A stretch of DNA of 49,053 bases from an uncultured Oscillochloris sp. Lineage in GTDB: Bacteria; Chloroflexota; Chloroflexia; Chloroflexales; Chloroflexaceae. The notes under the pieces were generated by a model. That model was not told the DNA's origin, did not search any database, and was given only the letters and a program-made list of their open reading frames with translations. The first letter of the stretch is position 1. Each line of letters begins with the position of its first letter. The stretch is from NCBI GenBank assembly GCA_903887465.1, contig CAISPW010000005.1, positions 1-49,053 of the forward strand, read 5' to 3'. Shown here piece after piece: positions 48,704-49,053 of this stretch. The translations under genes and the position numbers were made by a program.

Positions 48704-48887
48704 GGATCGCGGACAGATTGGATCGCGGACGGTTTGGATCGCGGACGGTTTGGATCGCGGACGGTTTGGATCGCGGATGGTTTGGATCGCGGACGGTTTG
48801 GATCGCGGACGGTTTGGATCGCGGACGGTTTGGATCGCGGATGGTTTGGATCGCGGACGGTTTGGATCGCGGACGGTTTGGATCGCG
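48704..48887. repeat. 16-bp tandem repeat, about 11.5 units
   Basis: Unit GGATCGCGGACGGTTT, starting at 48704 and repeating every 16 bp to 48880. Most copies are identical; two have GGATGG and the first GGACAGATT. All frames stay open, giving spurious 16-residue repeats. It lies 35 bp before the IolE-like start, where its promoter should be. Confidence 0.9.
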
Positions 48888-49053
48888 AATGACGCGAATG
48901 GGGGCGAATGACACGAACGCGAATGACGCGAATGACGCGAATGACGCGAATGACACGAATGACGCGAATGACGCGAATGACGCGAATGACGCGAATGACG
49001 CGAATGACGCGAATGACGCGAATGACGCGAATGACGCGAATGACGCGAATGAC
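48886..49053. repeat. 9-bp tandem repeat to the window end
   Basis: Unit GAATGACGC, about 17 copies with minor changes (GAATGACAC twice, GAATGGGGGC once), running off the end. It abuts the 16-bp array, sharing GATCGCGAATG at the junction. Read on the minus strand it could only encode a Ser-Phe-Ala repeat, which is not credible. No gene is seen after 48669. Confidence 0.9.

Noticed and set aside
48659-48911. Repeat-encoded proteins on both strands of the 16-bp array
   Set aside because: Open frames arise because 16 bp times 3 contains no stop; there is no ribosome site and the sequence has no protein-like complexity.
48704-49053. CRISPR array at the window end
   Set aside because: The units are directly contiguous with no unique spacers; these are simple tandem repeats.

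Overview
The window is about 49 kb of high-GC bacterial chromosome, densely coded on both strands. The best clue to its source is the malate dehydrogenase at 18932-19861, which reads throughout like the LDH-like enzyme of Chloroflexus. With this go the GIDE-domain protein, the WD40-fused Ser/Thr kinase, the thymidylate-synthase-like protein with an MtrA-like front end, and an RNase J. I infer a member of the Chloroflexales (filamentous anoxygenic phototrophs such as Chloroflexus, Oscillochloris or Chloroploca). This rests on remembered family resemblance, not on a search.

Layout. 1-2703: bifunctional penicillin-binding protein. 2700-5540: an AT-richer defence islet, with a C5-cytosine methyltransferase convergent with a probable restriction endonuclease, then a mazEF toxin-antitoxin pair with a clear promoter/operator. 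5762-11159: a PAS-GGDEF-EAL c-di-GMP protein, and an unusual fusion of a glycoside-hydrolase-like domain to an O-antigen-ligase-like membrane domain. 11630-15015: nitronate monooxygenase and the accD-accA pair (acetyl-CoA carboxyltransferase; in this lineage also the entry to the 3-hydroxypropionate cycle). 15020-22282, all minus strand: a small membrane protein with a doubled operator, a PPOX-fold protein, rsmA, a NarL-type histidine kinase, mdh, an RluD-type pseudouridine synthase and two tandem lspA genes. 22569-31298: a GT2 protein lacking its DxD, a coiled-coil protein, a murA variant with Asp in place of the catalytic Cys, a DUF697 protein, a GIDE protein, family 4 uracil-DNA glycosylase, RNase J and an HPt protein.

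31434-36791: a ThyA-like protein, dCTP deaminase and a second, long C5-cytosine methyltransferase in a row (the last two practically touching), then a broken gene remnant and a protein with four MshEN-like repeats. 36887-42403: DMT exporter, a 49-residue membrane ORF and an Lrp-type regulator, an FmdB zinc ribbon, a sugar nucleotidyltransferase, an McrB-like ATPase with eroded Walker motifs, modB, and tRNA-Lys(CTT). 42584-48669: VanW-family protein, zinc-ribbon kinase with a WD40 propeller, SH3 protein and an IolE-like TIM barrel. The window ends in 16-bp and 9-bp tandem repeats.

Three genome-wide themes stand out. (1) A palindromic element of about 150 bp with 20-bp inverted ends recurs in most intergenic gaps. 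(2) Heptanucleotide tandem repeats recur, one of them translated in frame inside rsmA. (3) Several genes have a sigma-70 -10 hexamer, often of the extended TGN type, 6-11 nt before the start codon, which suggests leaderless or nearly leaderless mRNAs. The least explained gene arrangement is the thyA-like/dcd/methyltransferase cluster; the least explained proteins are the hydrolase-ligase fusion and the eroded McrB-like ATPase.
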